From Blastococcus sp. TML/M2B (lineage in GTDB: Bacteria; Actinomycetota; Actinomycetes; Mycobacteriales; Geodermatophilaceae), in NCBI RefSeq assembly GCF_016612865.1, contig NZ_JAENZZ010000002.1, positions 868,001-932,000 of the forward strand: a DNA stretch of 64,000 nt, written 5' to 3'. Under the pieces are notes generated by a model. The model was not told where the DNA came from. It worked only from the letters and a program-made list of their open reading frames with translations, and searched no databases. Positions 24,721 to 34,201 of this stretch are shown here, piece after piece. A program made the translations under genes and the position numbers. How positions within the stretch are numbered: position 1 is the first letter of the stretch; every line of letters starts with the position of its first letter.

Positions 24721-25878
24721 CGCAGGCCCAATCCACGCGCCACGATCCCTCGCAGGATCTCGTTGGTGCCGCCCCGCAGCGTGAAGCCGGGCTGGTGCAG
24801 CTGCGCCTCGGCCAGCGCCCGCGCCAGCGGGTCGGGCGAGTCCAGCGACGGCAGCACGTCGACCACCCGCCGGACCTCGTCGATCACGTCGGCCTCGAAC
24901 GTCGTCCCGACGTCCTTGACCAGCGCGGCCGGGATGTTGGGCAGCTCGCCGCGGTCCAGCGCCGCCGCGATCCGCAGCGACATCTGGCGCAGCGCCAGCA
25001 CCCGGGCCGACAGCCAGGCCCAGCGCCGCCAGCGCGGCCGGGTCCCCCGAGTCGACGACGCGACGTCCGAACTCGGCGACGAGGGGATAGGTCGACAGGA
25101 ACCGCTCCGGGCCGGACCGCTCGAACGCCAGCTCCGCGGTCACCTGGTGCCAGCCGTCGCCCTCGGTGCCGAGCAGCATGTCGCCGGGGACGACGACGTC
25201 CTCGAAGACCACCTCGTTGAAGTGGTGGCCGCCGTCGAGGATGCGGATCGGGTTGACCGTGATGCCCGGCAGCGACAGGTCGACGAGCAGCTGCGACATC
25301 CCCGCGTGCCGGTTCGCGGTGTCCACGGGGGCGGTGCGCACGAGCACGATGCCGTAGTGCGAGGCATGCGCGTTCGACGTCCAGACCTTGGCGCCGTTGA
25401 CCACCCAGTCGCCGTCGCCGTTGCGCACCGCCTTCGTGCGGATCGAGGCCAGGTCGGAGCCGGAATCGGGCTCGGACATGCCGATCACGAAGTAGCACTC
25501 GCCGCGGGCGATGCGCGGCAGGATCTCGCGCCGCTGCGCCTCGGTGCCGTAGCGCAGCAGGTTGGGGCCGGACTGCCGGTCGGCGATCCAGTGCGCCGCG
25601 ACCGGTGCGCCGGCGGCCAGCAGCTCCTCGGTGACGGCGTAGCGCTCCATCGCCGTCCGCTCGTGGCCGCCGTACTGCTTCGGCCAGGTCATGCCCAGCC
25701 AGCCGCGGGCGCCCAGCTTGCGCGAGAACTCCGGGTCGACGCCGGAGAGCCAGGTGTCCACGTGCGTGGTGAACGTGCCGGCGGCGAGCTCCTCGGCGAG
25801 GAAGTCGCGCACCTCGCCGCGCACCTGCTCGGCGGCCTCCGACCGCGGGGCCGGCGCCAGTGTCAACGGGTTGGTCAT
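24717..25878 (-). CDS. Acyl-CoA dehydrogenase, larger subunit of a coupled pair, frameshifted
   Basis: Oxidises an acyl-CoA at the alpha-beta bond, giving electrons to a flavoprotein carrier. The ATG (MTNPLTL) is preceded by GGGAG. Typical segments are G-W-L-G-M-T-W-P-K-Q-Y-G-G, E-C-Y-F-V-I-G-M-S-E-P-D-S-G-S-D-L-A and N-G-A-K-V-W-T-S-N-A. The frame breaks at 25019-25021, where one extra base in a run of three sits between A-L-A-A-L and A-W-L-S-A-R-V-L-A-L-R-Q-M. With the correction the chain runs to T-L-R-G-G-T-N-E-I-L-R-G and the stop, for 386 residues. Its TGA overlaps the ATG of the smaller subunit. Confidence 0.8.
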
Positions 25879-25960
25879 GCGACTCCCAGCTCGAGCTGTC
25901 CGACGTGCGTCCTGCATCGGTTGTACAGGGCAGCCCGCGCCTGTGCGCGCCCGGCCGTGG

Positions 25961-26040
25961 TCGTCCTCCCTCGCCGTAGCGCGTCCTCCCTCGTGGTGTG
26001 CGCTGAGGGAGGACGCGCGACGATCAGGTCACCTGATCCC
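25961..26040 (+). repeat. Dispersed intergenic repeat, copy 1 (hairpin plus palindrome)
   Basis: This is the first of three related elements. A lone CGTCCTCCCTC is at 25962-25972; a second copy of the arm, GCGTCCTCCCTC, at 25981-25992 pairs with GAGGGAGGACGC at 26005-26016; then the palindrome GATCAGGTCACCTGATC occupies 26022-26038. It lies between the acyl-CoA dehydrogenase gene start and the RsbP-like gene end. Both neighbours are on the reverse strand. It may terminate, stabilise or bind a protein. Confidence 0.75.
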
Positions 26041-26055
26041 GGCGCGGGGGGCGGG

Positions 26056-28320
26056 TCAGACGCGGGTGAGGACCAGCAGCGCGATGTCGTCGGCGCGGTG
26101 CGGGCCGGTGAGCTCGCGCAGCAGGTGGTCGCAGAGCGCGCCGGGGTCCGACGTGCCGGCGGAGGACGCGGCGTGCAGCAGCGCCGCGAAGCCCTCGTCG
26201 ATGTCGGCGGAGCGGCTCTCCACCAGGCCGTCGGTGAACAGCACCAGGGTGGCGCCCTCGGGCAGCACGCCGATCCACTCGTCGGCGATCGACGGCGGCG
26301 CGCCCAGCATCCGGCTCGGCGGCACGGGCAGGAACGACGCGCGCCCCCCGGTGATCAGCACCGGCGGCGGGTGGCCGGCCGAGGCGATCCGCAGCCGGCC
26401 GGTGGCGGAGTCCAGGGAGGCGAACAGCGCCGTCGCCATGCGCCGCAGCCCCAGCAGCGGCCAGCCGGCCTGCAGCCGCTCGACGACGGCGCCCGGCGCC
26501 GGGCCGTCGGCGAGCAGCGCCCGGTAGACGCTGCGCAGCTGGCCCATCGTGGCGGCGGCGGTGATGTCGTGGCCGACGACGTCGCCGACGGCCAGGCCGA
26601 TCTCGTCCCCCGGCAGCCGGACGACGTCGTAGAAGTCCCCGCCGACGTCCACCCCGCGGGTGGCGGCCAGGTAGCGCACCGCGATGGACAGCCCCTCCAG
26701 CTCCGGGGGCGCCGGCGGCAGCAGGTTGCGCTGCAGCGCGTGCGAGGTGCGGACGGCGAGGTCGAAGCGCTGTGCCCGCGCCACGACGAGCCCGAGCTGC
26801 AGGGCCAGCTGCTCGGCCACCTCGACGTCGGCGACGGTGAACGGCCCGCGGCGGCGGTCGGTCGCGACGGTGAGGACGCCGAGCTGCCGCCCCTCCACGG
26901 TCAGCGGCACGGCCACGACGCCGGCGATGTCGAGTGCCCGCATCGCCGCGAGGTGCTCCTCGTCGACCGCGATCGAGCGCAGGAAGTCGTCGTCCACCGC
27001 GCGGATCCACTCGGTGCCGCCGCCGCGCAGCGCCCGCACGCTGGGGTGCGTCGCCGAGCGGCGCGGCAGGTGCCGGCTGCGCAGCTCCTCGACCAGGTGC
27101 GCGAGCCCGGGGTCGCGGTGCCGCACCGCGGGGCGGGTCAGCCCCTCGTCGGTCTCCAGGTCGATGACGCACAGGTCGGCCAGCCGGTCCACGACCAGCC
27201 CCGCGACCAGCTCGACGGTCTCGGCGACGTCGGCGGCCTCGGCGAGCAGGCGGGCCGCCTCCAGCAGGAAGGACGCGCGGGCGGCCTGCCGCGCCGTCTG
27301 CTCGTGCAGCCGCGCCCGCTCGAGGGCCTGCCCCGCCTGGCGGCCGATGGTCCACAGCAGGTTCACCGAGGCCGTCGCCAGCTCCGCGCCCTCCCCCGGC
27401 TCCACCAGGCTGATCAGGTCGCCGGCCACGTCGCCGCGGGCCAGCACGAGCACGCCGAGCCGGCGGCCGTCGGCGCTCACCGGCACGACGACCAGATCGG
27501 ACAGCTGCGCGGCGGCCATCGCGGCTGCGAGCGCGGGCCGGTCGGCCCGCAGCTGGTCGGTGAGCGCGATCGTCCGCACGCCCCGTGCCAGCTCCACGGC
27601 CAGCCTGCTGCCCGCGGCCTCGCGCAGCTCCCGCAGCACGTCGTCCGGCACGCCGTCGGAGCGCACCGGCCGCAGGGCGGGCAGCGCCTCGGGGTCGTGC
27701 GGATCGGCCTCGACCAGCACCAGCGCCGCCCCGCGGGCCTGCAGCGCCTCGCGGCTGCGCTCGACGATCACCGCGGCGACGTCCTCCACCGAGACCGCGG
27801 CTGCGAGGTCCGAGACCACCATCTGCAGGGTCAGCGAGCGCCGCTCGGACTCCTCGGCGGCCTGCTGCGCGGCGAGCAGCTCGCGCTCGTACCTCCGGCG
27901 GGCGGTGGCCTCGAAGACCGTCGCGCGGATGAGCAGCGGAGCGCCGTCGTCGTCCCGGATCTCCACGGCGTTGGCCAGGCAGGACAGCGGCTGCCCGTCG
28001 ACGCGCACCAGGTCCAGCGCGATCTCCCGGACCGCGCCCTGCATGCGCAGCAGCGGCACCAGGTGCGTCTCGTAGTAGACCCGCCCGCCCATGCTCAGCA
28101 GGTCCTGGAAGCGGACGCCGAGCACCTCGTCGGCCGAGCGCCCGATCCACTCGCAGAAGGTGCGGTTGACCTTGACGATCCGCCCGTCTGGCACCGTCGA
28201 GAGGTATCCCATCGGCGCGTTCTCGTAGAGGTCGGCCGGGTCGTCCTCCAGCAGCCGGTCCAGCCGGCCCACGTCGTCGGGGTCCGGTCCCCCGGCGCCC
28301 CTGAGCGTCGACACGCTCAC
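26056..28320 (-). CDS. RsbP-like PAS-GAF-GAF-PP2C phosphatase
   Basis: A 754-residue protein. A PAS domain (about 30-150) contains G-Y-L-S-T-V-P-D-G-R-I and F-C-E-W-I-G. Two GAF domains follow at about 175-335 and 365-525. The C-terminal PP2C (SpoIIE-type) phosphatase, from about 545, contains D-V-G-G-D-F-Y-D-V, G-D-V-V-G-H-D, S-A-G-H-P-P-P, F-T-D-G-L-V-E and D-D-I-A-L-L-V-L. The acidic residues used for metals are present. In Bacillus, RsbP (PAS plus PP2C) dephosphorylates an anti-sigma antagonist after energy stress, with RsbQ as its partner. Here the GTG start overlaps the stop of the RsbQ-like gene (GTGA). The extra GAF domains would add a ligand-sensing layer. Confidence 0.85.
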   Translation of the reverse strand: MSVSTLRGAGGPDPDDVGRLDRLLEDDPADLYENAPMGYLSTVPDGRIVKVNRTFCEWIGRSADEVLGVRFQDLLSMGGRVYYETHLVPLLRMQGAVREIALDLVRVDGQPLSCLANAVEIRDDDGAPLLIRATVFEATARRRYERELLAAQQAAEESERRSLTLQMVVSDLAAAVSVEDVAAVIVERSREALQARGAALVLVEADPHDPEALPALRPVRSDGVPDDVLRELREAAGSRLAVELARGVRTIALTDQLRADRPALAAAMAAAQLSDLVVVPVSADGRRLGVLVLARGDVAGDLISLVEPGEGAELATASVNLLWTIGRQAGQALERARLHEQTARQAARASFLLEAARLLAEAADVAETVELVAGLVVDRLADLCVIDLETDEGLTRPAVRHRDPGLAHLVEELRSRHLPRRSATHPSVRALRGGGTEWIRAVDDDFLRSIAVDEEHLAAMRALDIAGVVAVPLTVEGRQLGVLTVATDRRRGPFTVADVEVAEQLALQLGLVVARAQRFDLAVRTSHALQRNLLPPAPPELEGLSIAVRYLAATRGVDVGGDFYDVVRLPGDEIGLAVGDVVGHDITAAATMGQLRSVYRALLADGPAPGAVVERLQAGWPLLGLRRMATALFASLDSATGRLRIASAGHPPPVLITGGRASFLPVPPSRMLGAPPSIADEWIGVLPEGATLVLFTDGLVESRSADIDEGFAALLHAASSAGTSDPGALCDHLLRELTGPHRADDIALLVLTRV

Positions 28321-29117
28321 CCCGGCAGGAAGGCCCGGATCGCGGCCGCCGTCTCCTCGGGCGCGCTCAGGTGCGGGCAGTGGCCGGTGGCGGCGAGCTG
28401 GGTGAACGTGCTGCCGGGGATGTGCTCGTGCACGTAGCGGCCGACCACCTCGGGGGCGATGACGTCCTGGCTGCACTGCAGCACCAGCGTCGGGACGTGC
28501 ACGCTCGCGAGGTCGGCGCGGTTGTCCGACAGGAAGGTCACGCGGGCGAAGTGCCGGGTGATGTCGGGGTCGGTCCGGCAGAAGCTGTTGGTGAGCTCGG
28601 CGGCCATCTCCGGGTGGTCGGGCACGCCCATGATCACCGGGGCCATCTGCCGGGACCAGCCGAGGTGGTTGGCGTCCAGCGCCTCGAGCAGGCCGGCGAT
28701 GTCGGTGCGGCTGAACCCGCCCACGTAGTCGCCGTCGTCGACGTACCGCGGGCTCGGGCCGATCATCACCAGCGCGCCGAACAGCTCCGGGGCCTCCTGC
28801 AGGGCCAGCACGCCGATCATCGCGCTCACGGAGTGCCCCACGAAGACCACGTCGCGGAGCTCCAGCTCGCGGCAGATCGCCACGACGTCGGCGGCGTACC
28901 CGCGCAGCGAGTTGTAGGTCGCGTGGTCGTAGGCCGACAGGTCGGAGTTGCCCGCGCCCACGTGGTCGAACAGCACGATGCGGTGATCGTCCTCGAACTC
29001 CGGGACGACGAAGCGCCACATCTCCTGGTCGCAGCCGAACCCGTGCGCGAACACCATCGGACGCCCGTCCGGTGTCCCGCCGAGACGCACGCAGTTGCGC
29101 TCCAGGACGTTCCCCAC
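28317..29117 (-). CDS. RsbQ-like alpha/beta hydrolase
   Basis: A 266-residue hydrolase-fold protein closely like Bacillus RsbQ and the plant KAI2/D14 receptors. Shared features are G-F-G-C-D-Q near residues 26-31, F-D-H-V-G-A-G-N-S-D-L-S-A-Y-D, the nucleophile Ser96 in G-H-S-V-S-A, an acid residue in L-Q-C-S-Q-D-V-I-A-P and the histidine in G-H-C-P-H. RsbQ activates the RsbP phosphatase for energy-stress signalling and is thought to bind or hydrolyse a small hydrophobic ligand. The gene is immediately ahead of the RsbP-like gene, with overlapping stop and start. The start is GTG with no clear ribosome site. Confidence 0.9.
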   Translation of the reverse strand: MGNVLERNCVRLGGTPDGRPMVFAHGFGCDQEMWRFVVPEFEDDHRIVLFDHVGAGNSDLSAYDHATYNSLRGYAADVVAICRELELRDVVFVGHSVSAMIGVLALQEAPELFGALVMIGPSPRYVDDGDYVGGFSRTDIAGLLEALDANHLGWSRQMAPVIMGVPDHPEMAAELTNSFCRTDPDITRHFARVTFLSDNRADLASVHVPTLVLQCSQDVIAPEVVGRYVHEHIPGSTFTQLAATGHCPHLSAPEETAAAIRAFLPG

Positions 29118-29347
29118 GCCCGAACCCTAGAGGAGGAGGGAGGTCGTGTCTGTGCCTCCCGGCGCCTCCGCCGGTGACCCCGGGTCAGCCTGCGGGGACG
29201 GAGGGACGCCCTCCTCCGGCGCGGCGAAGGCCGTGACCGGCGGGTTCCGGAAAGCCCTGTGCGCGCGGTCCCGGGCGGTCCTACTCTCGCCGCGTCGCAC
29301 CCCGGAACCCCCGGGGTCCGGACCCGAGCCGCCAGCGAGGCCTCCGC

Positions 29348-30121
29348 ATGACCGCCGCCCACGTCGGTACCGCCACCCCCGTCCTGCCGGTGCCGCGCGC
29401 GCCCGCCGACGACGCGCTCCCCGCACCGGACGCCGCAGCCCTCCCCGCGCCCGGCGGCCGCGCGGCGGGCTCCCCGCGGGTGCTCCACCGGCTGCTGCGC
29501 CGCGAGCTGCGGCTGCTGGCCGACCTGCTGTCGTGGGCGCCGCCGGACGAGCCCGCGCGCACCCGCGCCCTCACCGCGCACGTCGACCTGGTCTCCCGGC
29601 TGCTGCTCGCCCACCACCGGTTCGAGCGCGAGGCGCTGTGGCCGGAGCTGCTGACCGCCGTCCCCGCCGGCTCGGAACCCGGGCTGCGCGCCGCCGTCGC
29701 CACCTGGACGGTGCGGGCCGCCCGCATCGATTCCGCGGTGCGCGACCTCTCCACCGCGTCCCGCCAGTGGGCGGTCACCGGCAGCTGCGCCGCTCGCGAC
29801 GCCCTGGCGCGGTCCTGCCGCCGGATCGCCGACGAGGTGGACGCGCACCTCGCCGAGGAGGAGCGCGTCCTCGTCCCGCTGCTCGAGGCGCACCTCGACC
29901 CGGCCCGCTGGGCGGCGGTCGCGGCGGTCGCCTCCTGCCGGCTGACCGGCCGCGAGCGGCGGCTCGTGCTCGGCCTCGCGCTCGAGGACTCCTGCGCCGC
30001 GGAGCGCGCCCGCCTGCTCGACGGGCTCCCCGCGCGGCGGCGCCTGGCGTGGCGGGTGGCGGGCGCCCGCCGCTACCGCGCCGCCGTCGTCCGCCTGCGG
30101 GGTGCGCCGCCCGCCGCTTAG
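29348..30121 (+). CDS. Hemerythrin domain protein
   Basis: A 257-residue protein. After a Pro/Ala-rich 40-residue head, two helix pairs contain histidines and glutamates arranged as in HHE-type hemerythrins: L-L-L-A-H-H-R-F-E-R-E-A-L-W-P-E-L in the first, and D-A-H-L-A-E-E-E-R-V-L-V-P-L-L in the second. Such four-helix bundles bind a di-iron site and may sense or carry oxygen or protect from iron and nitric oxide stress. The C-terminal third (helical, Arg/Leu-rich) has no known match. It is divergent from the RsbQ-like gene, with 230 bases between; a link to stress control is possible but unproven. Confidence 0.75.
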   Translation: MTAAHVGTATPVLPVPRAPADDALPAPDAAALPAPGGRAAGSPRVLHRLLRRELRLLADLLSWAPPDEPARTRALTAHVDLVSRLLLAHHRFEREALWPELLTAVPAGSEPGLRAAVATWTVRAARIDSAVRDLSTASRQWAVTGSCAARDALARSCRRIADEVDAHLAEEERVLVPLLEAHLDPARWAAVAAVASCRLTGRERRLVLGLALEDSCAAERARLLDGLPARRRLAWRVAGARRYRAAVVRLRGAPPAA

Positions 30122-30128
30122 CGCCGGG

Positions 30129-30275
30129 TCAGTAGCGCGACGTCCCGCAGTCGGTGCACCGCTTGCGGACGGCGCGGGTCTCGGTGCGGCAGTTCTCGCA
30201 GGTCCAGGTGGCGTCGTGCGCGGCGCCGTCGGGAGCGGTCCGGACGTCCGGCCGCTCGAGGGTGCTGGTGGTCAT
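30129..30275 (-). CDS. 48-residue double CxxC zinc-ribbon protein
   Basis: A tiny reverse-strand gene with a strong ribosome site (GGAGGAG, a few bases before ATG 30275). It codes for 48 residues, starting MTTSTLERPDVRT. The second half is W-T-C-E-N-C-R-T-E-T, then R-K-R-C-T-D-C-G-T-S-R-Y, so two CxxC knuckles separated by ten residues form a rubredoxin-like or zinc-ribbon site. It is well supported by the ribosome site, the motif and the codon bias. The partner is unknown; such small ribbons often bind RNA polymerase or ribosome-associated proteins, which is only a general analogy. Confidence 0.75.
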   Translation of the reverse strand: MTTSTLERPDVRTAPDGAAHDATWTCENCRTETRAVRKRCTDCGTSRY

Positions 30276-30385
30276 CGGGGTTCTCCTCCCTCGGGGACGC
30301 CTCCGACGCTAGGCAGCGACTGTGTCGCGCAGGTGACCGCGAGGTTGCCGCTTCCCCGGCACACCGATGAGTTGGGTCACCGGCC

Positions 30386-31054
30386 GTGGTCTCCTCTCCC
30401 GTGACCGCTTTCGTCCTGGTGCCCGGAGCGGGCGGCGCCGCCTCGTACTGGCAGCTCCTGGTCCCCGAGCTCGAGCGCCGGGGCCAACGCGCGCTGGCCG
30501 TCGGCCTGCCCGCCGCGGACCCCGCCGCCGGGCTGGCCGCCTACGCCGACACCGTCGTCGGCACGGTGCGGACGGCGCTCGGCGAGGAGCCCGACCCGGT
30601 CGTCCTCGTCGCGCAGTCGATGGGCGGGCTGACCGCGCCGCTGGCGTGCGACCGCCTGCCGGTCCGCCTGCTGGTGCTGCTCAACGCGATGGTGCCGTGC
30701 CCGGGCGAGATTGGCGGTGAGTGGTGGGGGGCCACCGGTCACGCCGATCCCGGCGACCCGACCGAGGCGTTCTTCCACGACGTCCCGGCCGCCGTGGCCG
30801 CGAGGGTGCAGTCCGAGCCGTTCGCGCAGACCGGCCGCCCGTTCGAGGACCCCTGGCCGCTGGAGCACTGGCCCGACGTCCCCACCCGCGTGCTGGCCGG
30901 CCGGGACGACCGCTTCTTCCCGATCGGCTTCCAGCGCCGGGTCGCGCGGGACCGGCTGGGTCTGCCCGTCGACGAGGTGCCGGGCGGGCACCTGGTCGCG
31001 CTGAGCCGACCCGTGGAGCTGGCCGAGCGGCTCGTGGCCTACCTGGGCGACTGA
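30386..31054 (+). CDS. Alpha/beta hydrolase
   Basis: A 222-residue single-domain hydrolase fold: V-L-V-P-G-A-G-G at the oxyanion region, nucleophile serine in V-A-Q-S-M-G-G, an acid in A-G-R-D-D-R-F-F-P and the histidine in G-G-H-L-V-A-L. The triad is complete, so it is probably an esterase or lactonase-like hydrolase; the substrate is unknown. The GTG start at 30386 and the GTG five codons later are both possible. It is downstream of the hemerythrin gene, with the small reverse-strand zinc ribbon in between, and upstream of HelD. Confidence 0.8.
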   Translation: MVSSPVTAFVLVPGAGGAASYWQLLVPELERRGQRALAVGLPAADPAAGLAAYADTVVGTVRTALGEEPDPVVLVAQSMGGLTAPLACDRLPVRLLVLLNAMVPCPGEIGGEWWGATGHADPGDPTEAFFHDVPAAVAARVQSEPFAQTGRPFEDPWPLEHWPDVPTRVLAGRDDRFFPIGFQRRVARDRLGLPVDEVPGGHLVALSRPVELAERLVAYLGD

Positions 31055-31133
31055 CCCCGCGCGCGCATAATGGGCGGCCGCCCCGCAGGACCCCTGGGAC
31101 ACCCTGCGCACCCCCGACCGAAAGCGGCACGAC

Positions 31134-33445
31134 TTGTCGACAGCTCGAGCCGCGGACGCCCCCGACGCCGGGATCGCCGCGGAACAGCCCTACGTGACCG
31201 CGCTGTTCGACCGGCTCGACGAGGTGCGCGCGCGCAGCGTCGGCCGCCTCGAGGACGCGCTGGCGCTCGTGCCGCACAACCCGCAGGCGGTCGGCGAGCG
31301 CGAGGCCGCCGTCGAGCTGCACACCCACCGCATCGTCGCCCTCGACGCCGCCGAGCACGGCCTGGTCTTCGGCCGGCTGGACCGGCACGAGTCCGACACG
31401 CCCCGCTACATCGGGCGGATCGGGCTGTTCGCCGACGGCGCCGAGGAGCCGCTGCTGATCGACTGGCGGGCGCCCGCGGCGCGGCCGTTCTACACGGCGA
31501 CCCCCCTGCACGACGAGGGCGTGCGCCGTCGCCGGCACATCCGCACCCGCGGCCGGACGGTGGTGAGCGTCGCCGACGAGACCCTCGACATCTCCGCGGC
31601 GGCGGCCGAGGGCGCGGCCACCGACCGCGGCGGGCTGGCCGGTGAGTCGGTGCTGCTCGCGGCGCTCAACGCCTCGCGCACCGGCCGGATGACCGACATC
31701 GTGCGCACGATCCAGGCCGAGCAGGACCGGATCATCCGCGCCGACGTGAAGGGCGTGCTGGTCGTGCAGGGCGGGCCGGGCACCGGCAAGACCGCCGTCG
31801 CGCTGCACCGCGCCGCCTACCTGCTCTACACGCACCGCGAGCGGCTGGCCCGCAGCGGGCTGCTCGTCGTCGGCCCCTCCCCCACGTTCCTGCGCTACAT
31901 CGCCGACGTGCTGCCCTCGCTCGGCGAGACCGGTGTCGTGCTGGCCGACCTGGGCGGGCTGCGCCCCGGCCTGCAGGCGCACGCGCCGGAGGCCCCCGCG
32001 GTCGCCGAGCTCAAGGGCGCCGGCTGGTCATGGCCGACGTCGTCGCCGCCGCGGTGAAGCGGCGGCAGGCGGTGCTCGACCGGCCCGCCGAGCTGGTCAT
32101 CGACGGCGTCCCCCTGCGGTTCACCAAGGCGGACGCTGCGAAGGTGCGCAGCCGCGCCCGCGCCGCCTCGCGGGTGCACAACGAGGCCCGCCCGGCCGCG
32201 GCCCGCACGGTGATCGAGCTGGTCGCCCGCAAGTACGCCGACAAGCTGGGCGAGAACGTGCTGGGCGGGGCGAACCTGCTGGACGCCGGCGACGTCGCCG
32301 CGCTGCGCCGCGAGGTCGCCGCCGAGCCGGCGGTGCACTCGTTGATCGACCGGCTGTGGCCGCGGCTCACCGCCGAGCGGGTGCTGCGCGACCTGTTCGC
32401 CTCGCGCGCCCAGCTCGACGCCGTCGCTCCCGCGCTGACCGCGGAGGAGCGCGCACTGCTGCACCGGGCGCCGTCGGCACCGTGGACGCCGGCCGACGTG
32501 CCGCTGCTCGAGGAGGTCGACGAGCTGCTCGGCATCGACGAGACCGCGCAGCGCCGGGCCGAGGAGCGCGACCGGCAGCGCCGGCTGCGCGACGCCCAGG
32601 AGACCCTGGACATGCTGCACGGCTCCCGCTCGCTGGACGCCGAGACCGAGGACGAGGCCGAGGAGCTGCTGGCCGGGGACCTGCTCGACGCCGCGGGGCT
32701 GGCCGACCGGCAGGAGGAGACCGACTACCGCAGCACCGCCGAGCGGGCGTCGGCGGACCGCACCTGGACCTACGGGCACATCATCGTGGACGAGGCGCAG
32801 GAGCTGTCGGCGATGGCCTGGCGGCTGCTGCTGCGCCGCTGCCCCACCCGCTCGATGACCGTGGTGGGCGACGTGGCCCAGACCAGCACCCTGGCCGGCG
32901 CGACCAGCTGGGCCGAGGTGCTCGACCCGCACCTGGGACGCACCTGGCAGCTGGCCGAGCTGACCGTCAACTACCGGACGCCCAGCGAGATCATGGACGT
33001 GGCCACCGAGGTGCTCGCCGCCACCGGTGCCGCGACCTCGGCCGCCACCTCGGTGCGCTCCACCGGGGTGCTGCCGTGGGCGCAGCAGGTGCCCGACGCC
33101 GAGCTCGCGGACGCCGTCGCCGAGGCCGCGCTGGAGTTCGACAAGGAGGAGGGCACCCTCGGGGTGCTCGTGCCGCACAGCCGGCTGGACGCCGTGCGCG
33201 CCGCGGTGGAGTCACGCCTGCCGGCCGACCCCGACCGGGCCGACGCGCCGGTCGTCCTCCCGCCCGAGGGCGCCAAGGGCCTGGAGTTCGACTCGGTGCT
33301 CGTGGTCGACCCGGCCGCCGTCGTCGCCGAGGGGGTGCGCGGCTGGAACGACCTCTACGTCGTCCTCACCCGCGCCACCCAGCGGCTCGGCGTCCTGCAC
33401 CCGGACGAGCTGCCGGCCGAGCTCAGCGGGCTCGCACCGCGCTGA
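31134..33445 (+). CDS. helD: HelD-like RNA polymerase-associated helicase, frameshifted
   Basis: A superfamily-1 UvrD-like ATPase of actinobacterial HelD length (about 770 codons). It starts at a TTG, with no clear ribosome site. The first frame has the N-terminal coiled coil, then the Walker A G-G-P-G-T-G-K-T at residues 213-220. Near 32016-32021 the frame shifts by one lost or two gained bases between E-L-K-G and the segment leading to M-A-D-V-V-A-A-A-V, after which it runs uninterrupted through a D-E-A-Q motif, Q-L-A-E-L-T-V-N-Y-R-T and V-L-T-R-A-T-Q-R-L-G-V-L. In actinobacteria HelD recycles stalled RNA polymerase, and HelR relatives give rifampicin tolerance. This one has no obvious rifampicin-specific mark. 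Confidence 0.8.
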
Positions 33446-33457
33446 CCGGCGGGCAGC

Positions 33458-34102
33458 TCAGGAGCCGCAGCCCCCGGCGCCGCAGGCGCAGCCGCCGCAA
33501 CCGCCGCCGACCGGGGCGGGTGCCGGCTGGGCCGCGACCGCCCGCAGGTTGACGGCGCTGACCAGCACCGGCACGGCCAGGGCCGCGGTCATCAGCGCCG
33601 CGACGACGGTGGCGGCGTCCGAGGCGCGCGCCCAGTCCTGGGCGAGGCCGGTGACGACCAGCAGGCCGGTGACCAGCAGACCCCACACGAGCAGCACCTG
33701 ACCGCCGCGCCGGGCGGCCCCGGTGCGGGTCAGCAGGGCGAGCGCGCCGCCGAGCAGCACCACCGGCACCGCGACCAGCAGCACGCGGGCCGCGGCCACC
33801 TCGGAGACCAGCGCGACCACCAGCGCCACGACGCCGGCTCCGGCCGCGACCGTGCCGAGCGTCCGGGCGCGGCCCGCGAGCTCGCCGTCCAACCCCGGGG
33901 CGGTGCGCAGCAGCACCCCGCCGCGCACGGCGAGGAAGAGCCCGAGCGCCCCGAGCAGCAGGCGGGAGCCGCCGTCGGACCACGCGGTGGACGCCACGGC
34001 GACGGCGATCATCGCGGCGCCGAGCGCGAGCCACTGCGGCCAGGCGCGGCGGGCGACCTCGGGGGTCGGTCGAGCGGTCAGGACGGTTCCAGCGTTCGCC
34101 AC
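33458..34102 (-). CDS. Membrane protein with a Cys/Gly-rich C-terminal tail
   Basis: The start is GTG (V-A-N-A-G-T-V), preceded by a GGGGGA motif, giving 214 residues. Six hydrophobic segments span residues 25-190, joined by short loops. The C-terminus is unusual: P-V-G-G-G-C-G-G-C-A-C-G-A-G-G-C-G-S has four cysteines within 11 residues. Such a tail could bind a metal or an iron-sulfur cluster, or be a redox or oligomerisation element. No family is recognised. The gene is convergent with HelD and divergent from the DUF1206 gene. Confidence 0.65.
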   Translation of the reverse strand: MANAGTVLTARPTPEVARRAWPQWLALGAAMIAVAVASTAWSDGGSRLLLGALGLFLAVRGGVLLRTAPGLDGELAGRARTLGTVAAGAGVVALVVALVSEVAAARVLLVAVPVVLLGGALALLTRTGAARRGGQVLLVWGLLVTGLLVVTGLAQDWARASDAATVVAALMTAALAVPVLVSAVNLRAVAAQPAPAPVGGGCGGCACGAGGCGS

Positions 34103-34201
34103 GCAGCCAGTGTCCCCCACCGCGGGGGGACGACGGCAGGCACCGGGGCCGTCCGCGTGCCACGCTGGGTCGTTGATCACCACCGATGAGCGGAGTCGCG
34201 G

